A stretch of 64,000 bases of DNA, taken from contig CAWCBA010000004.1 in assembly GCA_963793675.1 (NCBI GenBank), positions 124,001 to 188,000 on the forward strand, in the 5' to 3' direction. Made by a program: the position numbers and the translations under genes. Under the pieces are notes generated by a model. It saw only the letters and a program-made list of their open reading frames with translations, ran no database searches and was not told where the DNA came from. Shown here in pieces: positions 46,590-55,767 of this stretch. Position 1 is the first letter of the stretch; each line of letters begins with the position of its first letter. Origin of the DNA: RPQJ01 sp963793675 (lineage in GTDB: Bacteria > Pseudomonadota > Gammaproteobacteria > Steroidobacterales > Steroidobacteraceae).

Positions 46590-48607
46590 ATGCAGACCGC
46601 ACCGCGCCTGATTGCCCTGCTGTTTTTCGCCCTGCTGACGCCCGGCTCATCCGCGCGTGCGGACGACGACGGCGCCGCCCTGCGAGCAAGTGCGCCAGGC
46701 CTTCCTTGCGGCCATGGCCACCGTCGCTGCCGCCCCCGTCGCCCCGGCCGGCGGCGATTCCGAGGCCCTGCAGCGCTATCCGCTCTACCCCTACCTGCAG
46801 GCGGCGCGACTGAACCGGCAACTGGCGCTGCTGCGACCTGTCGCGGCGCAGCCCGGCGGCGACCCGCGGCTCCCGCTCGACGACGAGATTGCCGCGTTTC
46901 TCGCGCAACAGGGGGATCGGCCCGTAACGCGGACACTGCGGTCCGCGTGGCTGAGCCCACCTCGCCGCGCGACAGGCCTGGTCGACGTACCTTGGGCAAT
47001 ACCGCGTGGACCGCGACACGCAGGCCACGCTGCGCTGCCATTGGCTCGCCGGGCGGGTCGCCCTGGGCCAGACCGATGGACTGACGGAAGAACTGACCAA
47101 CACCTGGCTCACGGCCAGGAGCCTGCCCGACGCCTGCGATCCGGCGCTCGCCTGGTGGAGCGCGCGCGGCGGACCGGGTGACGTCCTGGTCGAACGGCGT
47201 GCCCGCCTGGCGCTCGCAGCGGGCGAAGCCGGGCTCGGCGCGTTACCTCGCGAAGTCGCTGCCCGCTGGACGCGCCGCCCCGCTGCTGCAATGGGCCGCC
47301 TTGATCGAGCAACCGGGGCGCGAGGTCCCGGCGCTGATCGCGCAGCCCGCGCAACCCGTCGAGCCACAGGCGCTGGCGGACGGCTGGTTGCGCTACGCGC
47401 GCTCGGACGCCGAAGCGGCCGACGGCTGCCTTCCCGTCACTGGTGCAGTCTCGCGGACTCGACGCGCGCGCCGCGAGCCCTTACGCCCTGTCCGTCGCGC
47501 TGGCGCTGTCGTGGAGCCGCCTGCCGCGCGCGCTCGATTTCTTCCACGTCGTGCATGAGGACGACTTCGACGAGCGTGCCCACGAATGGCACGCCCGCGC
47601 CGCGCTCTGGGCCGGTGACTGGCGCGAAGTCGGCGGCTGCAATCGCGGCGATGCCCGATGTCCTGCGCGACCAGCCGCGCTGGCGCTACTGGTCGGCGCG
47701 GGCGCGAGAGAAGCTCGGCGATCTTGCCCGGGCACGCGACCTGTATGCCGCCGTCATCCCGACCGACAACTGGTATGCCGCGCACGCCGCCGCGCGACTG
47801 GACCGCAAGTTCGACGCCGCGGCTCGAACCGCTGGCGCTCAGCGACGCCGCGATCGATGCGCTGGCCGCCGATCCCTGCCTTCGTCCGCACGCGCGAACT
47901 CCTGCGCTGCGACATGGACGCTGAGGCGACGGCGGAATGGCGCGCGGCCTACGACGAGCTGCCGCCTGCGCGGCAGGTGCAGGCCGTGGGGCTCGCGTCG
48001 CGCTGGGGCTGGCACGACCAGGCCATCGCGACCGCGGCACGCCAGAAGCTGTTCAACGATTACGACGTGCTGTATCCGCGGCCGTACGACGCCGACGTGC
48101 GCAGCGCCAGCCGGCGCACGGCGCTGCCCGAGGAACTGATCTACGCGATCATCCGGCAGGAGAGCCTGTTCCGGGCCGACGCGGCGTCGGGTGCCGGCGC
48201 GATCGGACTGATGCAGTTGCTGCCCGAGACCGCGCGCGTGACCGCGCGACGCGCTGGCCTGCCGCGTGCCGACGCGCGCTCAGCTGGTTCAGCCCGCGGT
48301 GAACATCCCGCTCGGGTCCGCGTTTCTCGCGAGCCTGGTCCAGCGCTTCGAAGGCGAGACGGCGCTCGCCACCGCCGGCTACAACGCCGGGCCCAACGCC
48401 GCGCGGCGCTGGCTACCTGCGCAGCCGATGGACCTCGACGTCTGGGTCGAGAACATCCCGTTCAACGAAACTCGCGCCTACGTGCAGCGCGTGGCATGGC
48501 ATTCGCTGGTGTTCGCCTGGCTCGCCGACCGCAAGCCACGCGACGTACAGGACTGGCAGCGTGCCGTGCGTCCTGCGCCAGCGACGGCCGTGACCGCGGC
48601 GCAGTGA
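46590..48607 (+). CDS. slt: Soluble lytic murein transglycosylase (eight frame breaks)
   Basis: About 669 residues once eight single-base breaks are corrected (near 46678, 46956, 47237, 47433, 47632, 47817, 47874 and 48269). Signal peptide MQTAPRLIALLFFALLTPG, then the superhelical U domain (SEALQRYPLYPYLQAARLN, LPRALDFFHVVHEDDFDERA, RWRYWSARAREKLGD) and the C-terminal lysozyme-like domain with catalytic Glu in IYAIIRQESLFRADA, GAIGLMQLLPETA and ATAGYNAGPNAARRW. It cleaves glycan strands to 1,6-anhydro-muropeptides in the periplasm. The consistent +1 direction of all breaks argues for sequence error rather than decay. Confidence 0.85.
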
Positions 48608-48619
48608 GCAGCACCCGAA

Positions 48620-49204
48620 TCAGGGCTGGGCGCCGTACAGCGCCTGCAGCAGCGCGTGCGTCGGCACGAACACGAACGCAACGAAGGCACAGAACAGCAG
48701 CGTCACGTAGGTCGCGGGTGACGACGACGAACGGCGGGCACCCAATCCATAAGTCCAGTTGATGTTGCGCTCAGGCGTGCTCACCGCGCGGCTCCACGGC
48801 AGCACGACCGCGGCCAGCACTACGGCGCCCGCCAGTCCCGCCCGCGCGTCGTACCCGTACTCGCGCACCATCCAGAGCAGCACCAGCGGCAACGGCACGT
48901 GAAACAGCGACAGGCCACGCAGCAGTTTCGAACGCTCGGGTTCGAACATGTAATCCGTCAGCCCCGTGATGCGCCGCCTCAACGCCAATCGCGCGACGAA
49001 ATCCACGTTCCAGAGAATTTCGGGCAGCAGCACGGCAACGGCCAGCACGCTCGCCAGCGCCGAACTCTGCAGCCAGAGCGCGGGCACCGCGCCGATGAAC
49101 GCGATGTCGGAGAACCACAGGAAGTTGCGCCAGCTGTAGTGGCGCCACCAGGTCACGGCCACCAGCAGGACGAATGCCGTGTACGCGATCTTGAACGTGA
49201 GCAT
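48620..49204 (-). CDS. Integral membrane protein of unknown function (194 aa)
   Basis: 194 residues with about five to six membrane spans: FKIAYTAFVLLVAVTWW, IAFIGAVPALWLQSSALASV, LAVAVLLPEILWNVDFV, then GLSLFHVPLPLVLLWMV, LAGAVVLAAVVLPWSRAV and YVTLLFCAFVAFVF. Between spans 3 and 4 lies TDYMFEPERSKLLRG, a cytoplasmic loop. The pattern matches conserved membrane-associated proteins of Pseudomonas and relatives without assigned function. The start follows a promoter-like gap before urcA. Confidence 0.6.
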   Translation of the reverse strand: MLTFKIAYTAFVLLVAVTWWRHYSWRNFLWFSDIAFIGAVPALWLQSSALASVLAVAVLLPEILWNVDFVARLALRRRITGLTDYMFEPERSKLLRGLSLFHVPLPLVLLWMVREYGYDARAGLAGAVVLAAVVLPWSRAVSTPERNINWTYGLGARRSSSSPATYVTLLFCAFVAFVFVPTHALLQALYGAQP

Positions 49205-49369
49205 GGGTCGGTACCGGTTGCGGGGGCGGCACGATCAACCTTAGCAGACGGACTGCGACGAGTCGCCTGCACGGCGCGACGAAGCGACGGAAAAACGCGC
49301 GGCGACAGGAGCAGAATCAATGCGCGGTGAATGGAAGCGCATCGATCGACACACCAAGGAGAGAACGTC

Positions 49370-49732
49370 ATGCAAACGAACACGCAGAAGACCCGGATGC
49401 TCGTCGCGCTGATCGCCGTTGCGGCGACGGCAGGAATCGGCGCGACGGCGCAGGCTGCCGACGCGGCAAAGGCCAGCGCCCGCTACGACAGCGTCGTGGT
49501 GCAGTACTCGGACCTCGACCTGAGCGGCGTTGCCGGCAACAAGGTGCTGTATGCGCGACTGTCGGCTGCGGCAGAACGCGCCTGCGGCAAGGATCCGAAT
49601 TCGCGGGACCTGCAGCGCCGGATGCAGTATCGCGCGTGCTACGACAGCGCGTTGAACCGGGCGGTCGACAAGATCGGCAGCCGCGAACTGCAGGCGCTGC
49701 ACGCGACGGGCGCCGCGCGCAACGTGGGTTGA
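49370..49732 (+). CDS. UrcA family protein
   Basis: 120 residues. Signal peptide to about residue 30 (TAQA), then SVVVQYSDLDLSGVAGNKVL, YARLSAAAERACGKDP, the DLQRRMQYRACYDSALNRAV cysteine region and a short tail. This is the UrcA pattern (two cysteines, D-L-D-L-S). The family is secreted and abundant in sphingomonads and some gammaproteobacteria; its function is unknown. AAGGAGAGAACGTC supplies the ribosome site. Confidence 0.88.
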   Translation: MQTNTQKTRMLVALIAVAATAGIGATAQAADAAKASARYDSVVVQYSDLDLSGVAGNKVLYARLSAAAERACGKDPNSRDLQRRMQYRACYDSALNRAVDKIGSRELQALHATGAARNVG

Positions 49733-49757
49733 GCGATCAGGACGGGCATCGATTCAG

Positions 49758-49784
49758 GGCGGGCTCGCAGGGACGCGACCCGCC
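49758..49784 (+). terminator. Possible terminator of the urcA gene
   Basis: GGCGGG (49758-49763) pairs with CCCGCC (49779-49784), and CTCG/CGA extends the stem with one bulge. The following TTGTCTCG is a weak U-run. It lies 26 bp after the urcA stop and before the convergent decarboxylase-like gene. Confidence 0.35.
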
Positions 49785-49853
49785 TTGTCTCGAGCGGAGC
49801 GGCCGGTCGTCGTCGCGACGAAAGCGCGCCGCGTCCGGCAGGACGCGACGCCA

Positions 49854-50540
49854 TCAATCGACGATGCGTGCCGGCGGAAAAACCATCTCGAAATCTTCAA
49901 TGCGCAGGGACGCGAGCACGGTTGCGCTGGACAGATCAGGGAACAGCTCCGGGTCGAAGTGCCACCGGCGCACCCGGCACAGTCGCAGGCCGCCCCTGGC
50001 TTCGGGCCGGTAGTAGTAGGTCCGGCCGTCGAGCCGCTGTGCGAGGGTGCCCAGCTTGCGCGGCACCCAGGCTGTCCTGAGCGGCAGCCGCACACCGGTC
50101 GGCTCGGTGAACTCGAGCGTGCACAGTTCCCGCCCGTCGCTCGTCACGCGCCAGCGGTCGCCGTCTTCGCCGTGCACCCAGTCGAAGTCGGCCCGATCTT
50201 TCGGGATGCCCCAGTTGCGGCGGCCATTCACGACGCTGTCCCAGGTCGACACGAGAATGCGACTGATGGAGGGATGGCGCGCGCCGCCGAATTGCATCGT
50301 GCCCGGGATGAAGAGCAACTCGCGGTAGGGGCCGCAGGGCGCCTCGTCGTAGACGACGCATACCAGGACCGCCAACGCCGACTTGACCGTTGCCTGCAGC
50401 GCGGGAGGGACGAAGGCCGTTCGCGCCGCATCGCCCGCGGGCAACCGCAGCACCACCATCCAGGCGTGCCCGCGCAGCGACCAGGGCGCGGGAACGCGCG
50501 CCACCTCGGGCAGGGATTCAGCGGGCTGCAGCATCGTCAT
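49854..50540 (-). CDS. Acetoacetate decarboxylase-family protein
   Basis: 228 residues of the ADC barrel: VYDEAPCGPYRELLFIPG, NGRRNWGIPKDRADFDW (the G-x-P-K position of the family), TLEFTEPTGVRLPLRTAW and a late DLSSATVLASLRIEDFEMVF. Many such proteins lack the Schiff-base lysine pair and are hydrolases, aldolases or isomerases instead of decarboxylases, so no reaction is assigned. It begins 12 bp after the lysoplasmalogenase-like gene on the same strand, with GAGG inside the preceding gene, so the two are co-expressed. Confidence 0.72.
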   Translation of the reverse strand: MTMLQPAESLPEVARVPAPWSLRGHAWMVVLRLPAGDAARTAFVPPALQATVKSALAVLVCVVYDEAPCGPYRELLFIPGTMQFGGARHPSISRILVSTWDSVVNGRRNWGIPKDRADFDWVHGEDGDRWRVTSDGRELCTLEFTEPTGVRLPLRTAWVPRKLGTLAQRLDGRTYYYRPEARGGLRLCRVRRWHFDPELFPDLSSATVLASLRIEDFEMVFPPARIVD

Positions 50541-50552
50541 GGCCCTGGTGCC

Positions 50553-51200
50553 TCAACCGCTGATCACGGATGGGCTCAGCGCCAGCAGCACCTGCGCGAG
50601 GTAGTACAGCGGCAGCCCCCACGCCCGATTGGCGAACTGCTGGTGGACGAAGCGATCTCGCGCCACCGAAATGTCGGAAGCCGTGAAGGCGATCGCGCCC
50701 GCGGCAATGACAGCCGGACCACCTGCCCCGCTCACTGCGCAGGCCAGCGCCGTCATGACGCTGATGACCAGGAAGTAGGCCTGCACCGGCAGACGCATGT
50801 CCGCCGGCAGGCTGGGACTGAGCCAGCGCCACACGCCGGAGAGCGCCAGCGCGAGCAGCACAGCCGCGACGACCAGCCAGGGCACGCTGCGCGGCTGCGT
50901 CAGGAATGCAGCTGCGAACGCGACGTGTCCGGCGAGGAACGCAAACACGCCGGCCCGGAAGACCGCGAGGCGCCCGGCGGGGATCAACAGGACGTCACCG
51001 AGCAGACAGAGCCCGAGGCCGAGCAGTATCAGCCGCCCGTAGCCCGAGTCGGGCGCGCCCGCGAACACCGCGACGGCAATGAATGCCGCGGAGGCGACCG
51101 GCTTCGTCAACCACTTGCCCGCCTGCGATTCGCGCCGCTCCGCGACCAGCAAGGCCGCCACGGCTACCGCGCAGATGACGATCGCAGCCGTCGTTTTCAA
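50553..51200 (-). CDS. Lysoplasmalogenase-like membrane protein (YhhN/TMEM86 family)
   Basis: 215 residues with about eight membrane spans. The family block LLGLGLCLLGDVLLIPAGR (L-x-G-D-x-x-L) and the matching C-terminal GAIAFTASDISVARDRFV and LPLYYLAQVLLALS identify YhhN. The human homologue TMEM86B hydrolyses the vinyl-ether bond of lysoplasmalogen to an aldehyde and a glycerophospho-base. The start is TTG at 51200 with GGGGAG five bases upstream; GTG at 51206 is possible. It is the upstream gene of the pair with the acetoacetate-decarboxylase-like protein. Confidence 0.78.
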   Translation of the reverse strand: MKTTAAIVICAVAVAALLVAERRESQAGKWLTKPVASAAFIAVAVFAGAPDSGYGRLILLGLGLCLLGDVLLIPAGRLAVFRAGVFAFLAGHVAFAAAFLTQPRSVPWLVVAAVLLALALSGVWRWLSPSLPADMRLPVQAYFLVISVMTALACAVSGAGGPAVIAAGAIAFTASDISVARDRFVHQQFANRAWGLPLYYLAQVLLALSPSVISG

Positions 51201-51294
51201 GTTCACTCCCCGCCGTTGGCCCGCGTCCCTTGTGCATCGTAGCGCAGCGCAGCGCTGCGGACCCGTCGCGCAAGCTGCTAGCATCCCGCCCCCG

Positions 51295-52376
51295 ATGAGC
51301 GACCGTTCCCGCCCGTTCCTGCTGCGCGCCGGCCCGCGTGCGCTGCGCCACATTCTCGACCGCGGACTGGCCCCGGGCGACATCGCGTGCGTTCCCGCGG
51401 CGGCGGGCGGACCCAAAGGGCTCGCGCTCCTGCCCTTCGACCGCCTGCTGCTGCAGCATGGGTGGTTGCCGGAAGAGTCCCCGGTGGAACTGATCGGCGC
51501 ATCGGTGGGCGCATGGCGAATGGCGGCACTGGCGCAGGTCGATCCGCTGGCCGCGTTGGACACGGGTCCAGCACGCGTACGTGCACGAGCAGTCCTACAG
51601 CGCGCACCCCACGCCAGCCGAAGTCAGCACCGCCTGCCGTCGAATCGCCGCAGCCGCGAGAGGCGACGGCGACCCGCGCTGGCGGCCCGGCGTCAGGCTT
51701 TCCATCGTGACTTCGCGGGCGCGCGGCCCGTTGCACGGGCGCGAATCGAAACTGGCGTTCGGGCGGGCCGTGCTGAGCAATGCGGTTTCGCGCTCGCGCC
51801 TGGCCGGCTACCTCGAGCGGGTCGTCTTCCGCGCGGGCTGCGGACCCAGCGTGTTCGACGGCGACGCGTTCGACGAATTCGGCCTGGTTCGCGTCGGCCT
51901 CGACAGCGACCAACGCCGAAGACGCCCTGCTGGCGTCGGGCACCATTCCACTGCTGGCCGCTCCCGTCCGCGACATCGCGGGCGCGCCGCCCGGGCTCTA
52001 CTGGGACGGGGCGCTCGTCGACTACCACCTGCTGCTGCCGTACCCCCGGCGATCGACCGCGGACCGCATCGTCTTCTATCCGCACTTCAACGACTTCGTG
52101 ACCCCGGGCTGGCTCGACAAGCACCTGCCGTGGCGTCGCTCGCCCCGCGCCCATCCGTGGCTCGAGGACATGCTGCTGGTCTCCCCCTCACCCGCGTTCC
52201 TAGCCACGCTGCCGAACGGCAAGCTGCCCGACCGCCGGGATTTCTATCGCTACGGGCCCGACCACGCAGGGCGAATACGCGCCTGGGAAACGGCCATCGC
52301 CGAATGCGGCCGGTTCGCCGCAGCGGTCCTCGGCTGGATGGAACGGCCGGATCCGACGTTGATCGAGCCAATCTGA
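51295..52376 (+). CDS. Patatin-like phospholipase (two frame breaks)
   Basis: About 359 residues after correcting +1 breaks near 51563-51568 and 51898-51899. The N-terminus has CVPAAAGGPKGLALLPFDRL, the patatin oxyanion loop, then the nucleophile elbow GASVGAWRMA with G-x-S-x-G, and the catalytic aspartate in YWDGALVDYH (D-G-A). The C-terminal third is unassigned. Patatins are acyl hydrolases of phospholipids and other lipids. Divergent from the lysoplasmalogenase-like gene with a 94-bp gap. Confidence 0.8.
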
Positions 52377-52400
52377 GCCGGTCCCTTTAGAATCGATTCG

Positions 52401-53015
52401 ATGACAAGAACACAGCCCCAGACGGTCGCCCTGGACTGCCATCCCTCGAGCCCGAGCAGCGCGGTGCGTGGCATCAGCGCGAGCGCGCGCATCGGCGGCG
52501 CTGGCAAGCTCGCCGTGCGGTTCGTGCTCGACGCCGACATGTCGCAGGTCGTGCTGCCGAAGTTGCGTCCTGCCGCGCGCGCCGACGAACTGTGGCGCCA
52601 CACCTGTTTCGAAGTCTTCGTCGCGCTGCCGGACAGCGAGGCGTATTGCGAACTCAATTTCTCACCATCGACCGAGTGGGCGATGTACGGATTCGTCGGC
52701 TACCGGCGCGGCATGGCGCCGATCGAAGTGCAGCGACCGCCGCGCGTGGCGGTGCGACCCACCCAGCGGGGACTGGTGCTCACGGCAGTGACCTACCTGG
52801 CCGAACTGCCGATGCCGCAACTGGGGGCGCCGTTGCGTGCCGGCGCTGCGGCCGTCGTCGAGGAAAAGGATGGCCGCCTGACGTACTGGGCGCTCGCGCA
52901 TCCTTCCGCGCTGCCCGACTTCCATCACCGGCTGGGCTTCGTGCTCCAGGTCGGCAAGCAACCGGCCGGCTCGACGGACCTGCTGCGCGAAGCCGTACGG
53001 AACCCGGGTTCGTGA
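52401..53015 (+). CDS. DOMON-like domain protein
   Basis: 204 residues of a beta-sandwich: SARIGGAGKLAVRFVLDADM, DELWRHTCFEVFVALPDSE, AYCELNFSPSTEWAMYGFVG and LTYWALAHPSALPDFHHRLG. This is the DOMON-like pattern found in a conserved hypothetical family of proteobacteria; DOMON folds bind heme or sugars. It is 24 bp after patatin and overlaps the NamZ-like gene by four bases (GTGA), so the three form an operon. Confidence 0.75.
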   Translation: MTRTQPQTVALDCHPSSPSSAVRGISASARIGGAGKLAVRFVLDADMSQVVLPKLRPAARADELWRHTCFEVFVALPDSEAYCELNFSPSTEWAMYGFVGYRRGMAPIEVQRPPRVAVRPTQRGLVLTAVTYLAELPMPQLGAPLRAGAAAVVEEKDGRLTYWALAHPSALPDFHHRLGFVLQVGKQPAGSTDLLREAVRNPGS

Positions 53016-54217
53016 AGTTCGGCATCGACCGGCTCTGCACCGACCCCGCGCTGCGCAAGGACTTGCGCGGTCGCCGCGTGGCGCTGCTCGCGCATCCCGC
53101 CTCGGTCACTGCCGAGCTCACGCATTCGCTCGATGCGCTGGCCGCGCTCGACGACGTGCGACTCACGGCTGCCTTCGGTCCGCAGCACGGCCTGCGTGGC
53201 GACAAGCAGGACAACATGGTCGAGTCGCCGGACTTCAACGATCCGCGGCTGGGCATACCGGTCTTCAGCCTCTATGGCGCGGTGCGACGCCCCACGGATG
53301 CGATGTTCGACACGTTCGACGTGCTGCTGGTCGACCTGCAGGACCTCGGCTGCCGCATCTACACGTTCATCACCACCTTGCGCTACGTGCTCGAAGCCGC
53401 GGCACGACTCGGCAAGAGCGTGTGGGTGCTCGACCGGCCGAATCCGGTCGGCCGTCCGGTCGAAGGCCTGAGCCTGCGGCCAGGCTGGGAAAGCTTCGTC
53501 GGCGCCGGTGAAATGCCGATGCGGCACGGACTCACGCTCGGCGAGATGGGCCGCTGGTTCGTTCGCCGCTTCGAACTCGAGGTCGATTACCGCGTCGTCG
53601 AGATGACGGGCTGGCAGCCGGAATCCGCGCCGGGGTTCGGCTGGCCGCTGGGCGAGCGCACCTGGATCAACCCGAGCCCCAACGCGCCGAATCTTGCGAT
53701 GGCGCGCTGCTACCCGGGCACCGTGATGCTGGAAGGCACCACGCTCTCGGAAGGCCGCGGCACCACGCGTCCGCTTGAACTGTTCGGCGCGCCCGATCTC
53801 GACATCGGCGCGCTCGTCGCCGAAATGCATCGCCTCGCCCCCGACTGGCTCGACGGATGCCGGCTTCGTCCCTGCTGGTTCGAGCCGACGTTCCACAAGC
53901 ACCAGGGCAGGCTCTGCGCGGGCCTGCAGACGCACGTCGACGACGGCTCGTACGACCACGCGACTTTCCGTCCGTGGCGTCTGCAGGCACTGGCGTTCAA
54001 GGCACTGCGCAACCTGCACCCGGGTTACGAGCTGTGGCGTGACTTCCCCTACGAGTACGAAAGCGACCGATTGGCCATCGACCTGATCAACGGCAGCGAA
54101 CTGCTGCGCGCGTGGGTCGACGATCGCACGGCGCTCCCGGGCGATCTCGAAACCCTTACCCGCGTGGACGAACTCGCGTGGAACGAGCAGCGCGCGTCCG
54201 TGCTGCTCTACCGTTGA
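53012..54217 (+). CDS. DUF1343/NamZ-like exo-beta-N-acetylmuramidase
   Basis: 401 residues from a GTG that overlaps the previous stop codon. The family is clear from VALLAHPASVTAELTHSLDA, FGPQHGLRGDKQDNMVES, PVFSLYGAVRRPTDAMFD, VLLVDLQDLGCRIYTFITTL and WINPSPNAPNLAMARCYPGT with EGTTLSEGRGTTRP. The Bacillus enzyme NamZ removes terminal MurNAc from peptidoglycan fragments. No signal peptide is visible, so it would act on imported muropeptides in the cytoplasm. It is followed at once by glpD. Confidence 0.88.
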   Translation: MKFGIDRLCTDPALRKDLRGRRVALLAHPASVTAELTHSLDALAALDDVRLTAAFGPQHGLRGDKQDNMVESPDFNDPRLGIPVFSLYGAVRRPTDAMFDTFDVLLVDLQDLGCRIYTFITTLRYVLEAAARLGKSVWVLDRPNPVGRPVEGLSLRPGWESFVGAGEMPMRHGLTLGEMGRWFVRRFELEVDYRVVEMTGWQPESAPGFGWPLGERTWINPSPNAPNLAMARCYPGTVMLEGTTLSEGRGTTRPLELFGAPDLDIGALVAEMHRLAPDWLDGCRLRPCWFEPTFHKHQGRLCAGLQTHVDDGSYDHATFRPWRLQALAFKALRNLHPGYELWRDFPYEYESDRLAIDLINGSELLRAWVDDRTALPGDLETLTRVDELAWNEQRASVLLYR

Positions 54218-54222
54218 CCGCC

Positions 54223-55707
54223 GTGACCGCGACCTGCGACATCCTCGTCGTCGGCGGCGGCATCAACGGCGCGGGCATCGCGCGCGATGCCGCGGGACGC
54301 GGGCTGCGCACGGTGCTGTGCGAGCAACATGACCTCGCCTCGCACACGTCCTCGGCCAGCACCAAGCTGATCCATGGCGGGCTGCGCTACCTCGAGTTCT
54401 ACGACTTCGGCCTGGTGCGGAAGTCGCTGCAGGAGCGCGAGGTGGTGCTGGCGTCCGCACCGCACCTGTCCTGGCCGCTGCGCTTCGTGCTGCCGCACGA
54501 CTCGCACCTGCGACCCGCGTGGATGATCCGTGCCGGCCTGTTCCTGTACGACCACCTCGCGACGCGCAAGAAACTGCCGCCGTCGAGGACGATCGACCTG
54601 CGCACGCATCCCGCCGGCCGACCGCTCGACCCGCATTACCGCACCGGCTTCGAATACTCGGATGGCTGGGTCGACGATGCGCGACTGGTGGTTGCCAATG
54701 CCGTCGATGCGCTCGAGCGCGGCGCCGAGGTGCTGACTCGCACCGCCTGCGTCGGCCTGCAGCCTGCTGGCGCGGAGTGGCTCGCCACGCTGCGCGCAAC
54801 CGACGGTCGCGAACGAACCCTGCGAGCGAGGCTCGTGGTCAACGCGGCGGGCCCGTGGGTCGCGGAGTTCCTCGACCGCTGCACGCCGACCCCCGCCCGC
54901 CACCATCCGCGCATGATCCGCGGCAGCCACATCGTCGTGCGCAAGTTGTTCGATCACGATTTTGCGTACATCTTCCAGGCGCCCGATGGCCGCATCGTCT
55001 TCGCCCTGCCGTACGAAGGCGACTTCACGCTGATCGGCACGACGGAGAGCGAGTACACGGGCGACCTCGCGCATCCCGCGATCGCGGCGACCGAGCAGGC
55101 GTACCTGCTCGACATGGCCAACCGGTACTTCCAGCACGACCTCGGCGTGGACGACGTCGTCTGGACCTTCGCCGGCCTGCGCCCGCTGCTGGCCGCGTCG
55201 ATGGACGATCCGAAGAGCGTCACGCGCGATTACCTCATCGACTTCGATCGCTCCGGACCGCCGCTGCTGTCGGTGTATGGCGGCAAGCTCACCACGTACC
55301 GCAAGCTCGCGGAAACGGTGGTCGACATGCTCGCTCCCGCGCTCGGCCATGCCTCGAAGCCGTGGACGGCAGCCATTCCGCTGCCGGGCGGTGACATGCC
55401 CGACGCCGACTTCGAACGATTCCTGGCGCAGGCGCGGGTTCGTCACGGCTGGCTCGAGCCTGCATTGCTGCACCGCTACGCGCGTGCTTACGGCACACGC
55501 ATGGACCTGATGCTCGCCGGGTGCTCGAAGCCCGCGGATCTCGGCGAGGAAGTGCTGCCCGGCCTGCACGCGAAGGAGGTTCTTTATCTGCGCGCTGCGG
55601 AATTCGCCCACACGGCACGGGACATGCTGTATCGCCGCAGCAAGCTCGGGGTGCACCTGGCCGCGGGCAGCGAGAAGACCCTGGATGAGTGGCTCGCACG
55701 GCACTGA
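54223..55707 (+). CDS. glpD: Aerobic glycerol-3-phosphate dehydrogenase
   Basis: 494 residues (E. coli GlpD 501). FAD-binding DILVVGGGINGAGIARDAAG, then ASTKLIHGGLRYLEFYDFGL, RPAWMIRAGLFLYDHLATRK, FEYSDGWVDDARLVVANA, RGSHIVVRKLF and YGGKLTTYRKLAE match GlpD throughout. It oxidises sn-glycerol-3-phosphate to DHAP at the membrane and feeds quinone. The start is GTG at 54223 or TTG at 54214, the latter overlapping the NamZ-like stop; neither has a clear ribosome site, so coupling is likely. glpK follows 60 bp on. Confidence 0.95.
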   Translation: MTATCDILVVGGGINGAGIARDAAGRGLRTVLCEQHDLASHTSSASTKLIHGGLRYLEFYDFGLVRKSLQEREVVLASAPHLSWPLRFVLPHDSHLRPAWMIRAGLFLYDHLATRKKLPPSRTIDLRTHPAGRPLDPHYRTGFEYSDGWVDDARLVVANAVDALERGAEVLTRTACVGLQPAGAEWLATLRATDGRERTLRARLVVNAAGPWVAEFLDRCTPTPARHHPRMIRGSHIVVRKLFDHDFAYIFQAPDGRIVFALPYEGDFTLIGTTESEYTGDLAHPAIAATEQAYLLDMANRYFQHDLGVDDVVWTFAGLRPLLAASMDDPKSVTRDYLIDFDRSGPPLLSVYGGKLTTYRKLAETVVDMLAPALGHASKPWTAAIPLPGGDMPDADFERFLAQARVRHGWLEPALLHRYARAYGTRMDLMLAGCSKPADLGEEVLPGLHAKEVLYLRAAEFAHTARDMLYRRSKLGVHLAAGSEKTLDEWLARH

Positions 55708-55767
55708 CGCGAGCGCAAGGCCGGGCCCGCTGATCTAGAATCGGGGTTCGCCGCCGCAGGTACCGAA

